This document shows positions 33,001-37,587 of a stretch of DNA of 37,587 nt, piece after piece (position 1 is the stretch's first letter; each line of letters begins with the position of its first letter). The notes under the pieces are model-generated. The model did no database searches. It was not told where the DNA came from and saw nothing but the letters and a program-made list of their open reading frames with translations. Source of the DNA: Ectocarpus siliculosus (lineage: Eukaryota > Sar > Phaeophyceae > Ectocarpales > Ectocarpaceae); contig FN649753.1 of NCBI GenBank assembly GCA_000310025.1, forward strand, positions 1,191,210 to 1,228,796, in the 5' to 3' direction. The position numbers and the translations under genes were made by a program.

Positions 33001-33225
33001 GCGGTGTTTTGATTTCTCTTTCGCAGGAGGGTGGCAAATGGCGCCGGTTCCCCTCCCCCGGCAGGCCTACTGGAGGAGTTCCATGTCTCGGAGGAGGACG
33101 CGGCCGTGCTGCTGCGCTACTGTCGAGCGCCGGACATCCGCATGTACGAGGACGTCATGACCGCGCGATGGCACTGGCCCACCGGCGGTGGGGAGAGCGG
33201 GTCTCAGCTCACCTCGTCGTCCTGA
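30038..33225 (+). CDS. Small protein, possibly NDUFAF4-like complex I assembly factor, 5 exons
   Basis: Exons are 30038-30191, 30977-31035, 31481-31558, 32245-32393 and 33027-33225, totalling 213 codons (212 aa). Exon 1 ends AAAG|GCAAGT, a strong GC-AG donor; splicing to the CAG at 30974-30976 keeps the frame. The N-terminus MGGASSKGG fits an N-myristoylation signal (Gly2, Ser6). Then follow FKPKKVVEMSRPDAQ, a helix VPDMNADILRQAMAMGP, the block PRPLPKDRT, LLTQTQLAAFLERR, and a closing FHVSEEDAAVLLRYCRAPDI. The order (myristoylated tip, LPKD block, a leucine helix, then a helix placing an acidic turn before LLxY) resembles animal NDUFAF4, which helps assemble mitochondrial complex I; that protein is also somewhat similar in length. 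This match is from memory and weak, so the function is tentative. The exon model itself is better supported than the name. Confidence 0.68.
31102..31360 (+). repeat. Imperfect direct duplication of about 75 bp
   Basis: The segments at 31102-31172 and 31282-31356 share TTTGTTGAAA, GCTGGAC, CGTACTAG-like bases and TAGCCCAGTGGTC, about 180 bp apart. They lie in intron 2 of the NDUFAF4-like gene. The divergence is noticeable, so the duplication is older than the 69-bp repeats. Confidence 0.5.
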
Positions 33226-34656
33226 CGGCGGCGAGCGTGCTTTGCGGCGTGGTCCGTTCCGTTTGTCGTCAGGTTTAGGTTTCGTGTCAGCGAGGAGGGG
33301 CCATCTCGGTGTCAATCGAGCTCATGACCGCATGTGTTTTTGCGCAGGTTTTGGTGATGAAAAAAACAGGAGAAGAGGACCAGGCATTTTTTCACCTTGG
33401 TTGCTTGACCGTTGTTTCCTTCTAGTATCTTCTCGTGCCTGCCTGCCTGACCGTGCCGGGTTAATCGTTGGTTCCTTTTTGGTTGCACGACGAGATTCTG
33501 CTGCCAATCCAAGCGCAGTTGCCGCCACAAGCGGGTGCTGTCGACAGCGAGTTTTCGAGCGAGGAATATCCCGGGCGTTTCCTCGCTTCCCACAAGGGCA
33601 GCTTCATTTTGTGAACGCAGGTTTGTAGCGCAGGTATTCTACGATGCTTTCGTTAACACTAAAATGAATACACAGGTGCACCAGGCCCAGCTCGGCAAGC
33701 CCACGCAGAGAAACAGTAAAGCTTGGTTTGAAATTCGGCTCTCTGACCGCGCACAATCCGCGCGCGTTTGGGTGTGTGCCAACATCTCAAGCGTACGCGC
33801 TGGCCAACCTCAAAAAGCAGGTGCTACAACGTTCATGGCACTATGTACTGATGTGTGAGCAAGGAGAGCAATTTTTTCCGCGAAACACTCTACCGCGACA
33901 CAAGCCGAAGAACGCCAGGCACGGCGAGGGGCTACTCTCGACAGAAACTCCCGAGACCAAACAATTCAACAAGAAACTCTATTTCACAACTCCATCCCGT
34001 TCCGGTCTTCCACAGCACCGGCGTCCGCCCAACCATGGCGTGAAAACGGCAATGAACGAGTGCACCCATGCAGTGGGTTTCTCGCATTCCCAGCTTGTGG
34101 GGAAAATGTGTTACGTTTGATTACAAAAGCTCTCTGTACGGCCCTAAAATCGACGCGCGGATCAAGGCAGAAAAAACATCGGCGACGACCAACATGGATC
34201 ACCAGAGATCGTAAGGGGAGAGCCAAAAGTACGCCGTCGTCGCAAAATATACCTGAAATGAAACCTAGCTCTAAGGTCTAACGAAGCAGCTGCATCAGGA
34301 ACAACTGCATAGCAAAACAAGTCGAAATTTCTTGAACCGCCCCAGCTCAAGGGAGGGGGGCACCGGCGTCGAATACACCCAAAAAAGGCTGAAACCTACC
34401 GCCGTTTCTTCTCTTGCTTGTTTGTTGCCCATCTGGGGCAACGAAACACGCAAATTTAGACGCAAAAAAATCGTGGAATTGCTGGCGCGGGCATCGTCGG
34501 CCACCGTACCGTACTACAACACGGAACGACGCATCCGTACCGGTACGCAAGATCCAGCCCCAGGCAGGAAGGTAGGCACGTTCCCGAAGGGCGAACAAAA
34601 GTCTCCGGCGCCTAAGCACGCCATTTCTAAATACCTACGACCAACCCGCCAATCTA
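33226..34656. other. Spacer between two convergent genes
   Basis: This interval separates the stop codons of the plus-strand NDUFAF4-like gene and the minus-strand RRM gene, so it contains both 3' ends. One plus-strand stretch at 33715-33820 is exon-like (GSLTAHNPRAFG, then SQAYALANLKKQ followed by a GT), but no partner exon was found. Nothing else is recognisable. Confidence 0.5.
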
Positions 34657-37445
34657 TTAGTACCCTCGCCCGGAGTAACCCCCGCCCCCGCCCGCTCTTC
34701 CCTGATACCCCCCGTAGTCACCGCCTCCTCCTCTGCCCTGGTATCCCCCGCCACGGCCACCGCCGCCCATTCGGCCGCCGCCGTTTCGCCCTCCCCCACC
34801 CATCCGGCCCCCTCCTCCTCCACCACCTCCGCCGGCAGAGTTGCTGGCGCCAACCTTGACAAGCATGCTTCGTCTGTTTCGGGACGGAATGGAATGGGAT
34901 GGGATGGAGAGCGGGAGGGCAGAGAGAACGAAGGGGGGGGGGGGGTCTTGTTGGTCTCGGAAACGATGAACCAGAAAAACTACCGTCATCTTGAGAGAAA
35001 ACAAAATTGAGCGGAAATTTGAAAACGCGGACGCTTGTGTCCGCAGTATCGGGGTCCGGAGGAGAAAGGAACGGGAGACCATGGAGGGGCAGGCCGTTTT
35101 TGCGTGTGGTAGAAGTTCACTGACGATTCTTCAACATACAAACGGCAGGGTCGAGACCGGCGCTTCTCCTCCACCACGTGCTCCTTGAAGATTGCGGTAA
35201 CACCTATTTAGTCACGTTCACGTTCTTAACAGGAAAGTAAACGCGGAGAGGTATCTACGTACACGTGGCGAACCGCCGCCACGAGCGGCGTTCCCCGCCC
35301 CACACGGAAGATACCACGTCGAACAAATTCATAGCATAGCCTGAACGCGAGTTTCACGTTGATCGCAATTCCAAGACATTCGGTCGTGTGCGTAGCAATG
35401 CTTCGAAAGTACCAGGTGCTACCTTCGGCCTCCCACTCTGTGAAGCGCTAATTCCTTTCGTCTTGGTGTGCGATACTTCTGCGGCGATCCCGGGGTGCTG
35501 TTAACGACGGCACGCAAGCCAAGTCTGCACCCGACGTCACCACGGTTCCGGGAAGATCGGTCCCGAGACTGGTCCTCAGACCCGATCACAAAACAACCAA
35601 AACCCCGCAACACACGACTATTATAGTGGCATGCAGGGCATCAGAAGACCCGTGGTCGCCCGACGAAAATAGATCCGGTGGTGGCGACGGGCGGGTAGGT
35701 GGCTTGCCACAGACGACGAGAAGATATGTAGGTGGAACCACACGCTTGCTATTGCTCACCCCTGAATCTCGATGCCGTTTAGCGCCTTGATCGCCTTCCG
35801 GCCGTCCTCCTCTGTGCCCATCTGCCGATCGTCACCAGGGTCCGCACCGGTTCCCCCCCAAAAAAACACAAAACAGTACGAGCACCACAGCACGGCGGGT
35901 TTGAGTATGGTTCACGGCGACAGCAGGGGAGGCCCGCAGAATGCGGGGGGTATTGGATGGTGTGTGTGTGTGTGAGAACATGTCACCTCGTTTGTATGTA
36001 GTCAAAGGCAAGCTAGAAATGGAGCTACGCCAAATGGAGTCTGTGCAGCAAAGCACAAGTAACCAAGACAAAGAGACCACCACAGAACAACAAGACTCAC
36101 CACCCACGAAAGCGACGCAAGCCACGTTCATGACAATAAAACAAAAAAAACACTCCCGCTCGATCGAACCCGGGTTCTTCCGCACCTTGACCGAGCCGTA
36201 GCCCCTCGAGTCGCCGTTCTCGTCCGTGACGAGAGCGGTGCTCTTGACCTCGCCAAAGTTCCCGAAGATGGCGCCAAGGTCCTAGGCGCGCGTCGTAGCG
36301 TGGGGCGGGGCGACACGACGACACCAAACGCCATCGCGACGTGAAGAAAGAGGGGGAGGGGGGGGGGAGGGGCGAGGGAAGGAAATATTGAGAAAGAAAT
36401 CTTCACAGAGGGAACTACAGAGCAGGAAGTACCCGTGGGGACGAAGGCGATTGAATGAATCGCGAGTAGGGCCGTATGCCGTACACCACCACCACCACCA
36501 CCACCACCCTCTTTCGCTCGGCACGATACAGAACACGAGGGGGGATAGACGACAAAAACACTGGACTAGACTAGAGAGCGTAAATGTTTTTATATACCAC
36601 TCCCACCCACATGCGTAAGACTGATGTATTTTTGTTCGTCAGCCGGTTACCGTGGCCAATGCTCAAACAAGCAAACGCATACACACAGGGATCCCCCTCC
36701 AGAGGGCCTTGACTATTGCCCACTGGAGGAAGGGTGGGAGCTCGCTCTCTCCCCGGCCTACATCGCGGAACTGCTGTCAGGTGCACGGTGAGGGGGGCTG
36801 ATTCCCTGACCCACCTTCTCGCTGACGGAGAAGGGGATGTTGCCCACGAAGAGGTTGAATCCTGCAAACTTCTTGGCAGCTTCCGCGGTTGCTGCGACAC
36901 GATCTTCCGTCCAGTCCTGCGCGCAGAGGGCCCGGGGGTAAAGGGTTGTTGTGGGGATGGCGTGTTACTCCTTGCTGATGATGGCCCTGCCGTGTTCCAG
37001 CATCGAGGCGTTGTTCGCTTCTTCTGCTGCGCGTGTTCCCCATCTCGTCTCTCATCTCTGGTCTCGTCTATCCTTGGTTGGCTGTCCCGTACCGCTTTCA
37101 ACCATGTATCGGCTATCGTTCGCGACCCGCCATCATCTTCGACTCTCTCCCGTCCGGTGGGATCACTCACCAGTACAACCTACAAAGATGATGGCACCGA
37201 GAACAACAGACCGTCACTTCTCCTCCTCGGCCTCTGGTGGCTACCTACACCGCCGCCTGTTTTCCGCAAGGACCGTCTTTGCTATTTATCGATCTCTCGT
37301 GCCCTCTCTCTTCCGACCTGTGCCACTCTGCTGCTACACGCACCTTCATCAAGAAATTATCCGTGAGCGTGAGCGCACGTTCCGCCGTCTGGAACCACCG
37401 GTTGCCGCACACGGAGCACTCGATGATTCGCCCCCTACCGAGAAC
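34657..37445 (-). CDS. RRM RNA-binding protein with Gly/Arg-rich tail and N-terminal zinc-ribbon half; 5' end uncertain
   Basis: Firm minus-strand exons are 36916-36815, 36281-36186, 35821-35760 and 34873-34657. Together they give one complete RRM: RNP2 is LFVGNIPFSV, RNP1 is RGYGSVKM (created across the 36186/35821 junction), and strand 4 reads GRSMLVKVGA. A tail of about 60 residues follows, rich in GGGGR, YQGRGGG and GYSGRGY, as in glycine-rich RNA-binding proteins. Upstream, exon 37445-37344 encodes IIECSVCGNRWFQTAERALT, half of a CxxC zinc ribbon, ending in phase 0 with a GTGCGT donor; the RRM exon also starts in phase 0. Joining the two is inference, supported by my recollection of similar zinc-ribbon plus RRM proteins in other stramenopiles. 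A 9-nt microexon at 37179-37171 may lie between. The start codon is not identified: an in-frame ATG at 37511 is possible, but the sequence before 37445 looks like an intron 3' end, so the first exon may lie outside the window. Confidence 0.78.
36484..36508 (+). repeat. (CAC)n microsatellite
   Basis: Eight CAC units lie in the intron between the first and second RRM exons. A TG dinucleotide run also occurs near 35961-35973 in the next intron. Confidence 0.85.
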
Positions 37446-37587
37446 CTTTGGGGGAATCGCACGCCCAGGAGAAGACCACAAGGACGAGGGAGTTGGGATG
37501 GAGAGGTACATGGACGAAAGAGAGAAAGACAGGGGGGAGAGAGAGAGAGAGAGATAGAGACGGGAGGGGCGTGGGGGGGGGGGGGGC
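37446..37587. other. Scaffold end, probable intron or leader of the RRM gene
   Basis: On the minus strand this reads as a pyrimidine-rich tract with a CT microsatellite (about 37530-37557 on the plus strand as GA) leading to an AAAG acceptor at 37446. It ends in a G run of about 15 bases at the window edge, similar to the other end. A further upstream exon of the RRM gene is probably missing. Confidence 0.5.

Noticed and set aside
33535-33858. Exon-like stretch between the convergent genes
   Set aside because: A short open run with a GT after LANLKKQ, but no partner exon, start or domain could be found.

Overview
The window is eukaryotic nuclear DNA. Its genes have many exons, almost all introns start with GTGAG- or GTATG-like donors, exons are GC-rich, and introns and intergenic spacers are long. 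Poly-C/poly-G tracts, gene density and protein style suggest a stramenopile, most likely a brown alga of the Ectocarpus type; this is inference from gene structure, not a database match. Both ends decay into homopolymer-rich sequence, and one run of exactly 100 N (17464-17563) marks an assembly gap, so the window may be a complete small scaffold.

I could assemble five protein-coding genes exon by exon, with consistent splice phases. (1) 5955 to 360, minus: a three-exon NRF-6-like acyltransferase-3 membrane protein of 907 aa. (2) 8994 to 16176, plus: a seven-exon protein with two CX5CX4CX3H zinc fingers and a C-terminal SAM domain split over the last three exons. (3) 20648 to 27307, plus: a nine-exon protein of 1305 aa whose kinase domain has lost the catalytic residues (HGN instead of HRD), followed by an expanded Ser-Asp repeat and an unrecognised C-terminal domain. 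(4) 30038 to 33225, plus: a five-exon 212-aa protein with a myristoylation-type N-terminus that I tentatively compare to the complex I assembly factor NDUFAF4; its first intron looks like a GC-AG intron. (5) 37445 to 34657, minus: a single-RRM protein with a Gly/Arg-rich tail, whose first visible exon encodes a CxxC zinc-ribbon half.

Genes 1 and 2 are divergent across a 3-kb spacer holding a decayed Ty1/copia integrase fragment. Genes 2 and 3 are separated by about 4.5 kb holding the assembly gap, a frameshifted transposase-type helix-turn-helix fragment and three 69-bp tandem repeats. Genes 3 and 4 are co-oriented, with a pair of 69-bp direct repeats between them. Genes 4 and 5 converge.

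There is no operon, CRISPR array, prophage or defence-type cluster, and the five genes do not form one pathway. The most unusual items are the degenerate kinase fused to the Ser-Asp repeat and orphan C-terminal domain, the CCCH-plus-SAM architecture, and the zinc-ribbon-plus-RRM gene with a possible 9-nt microexon.
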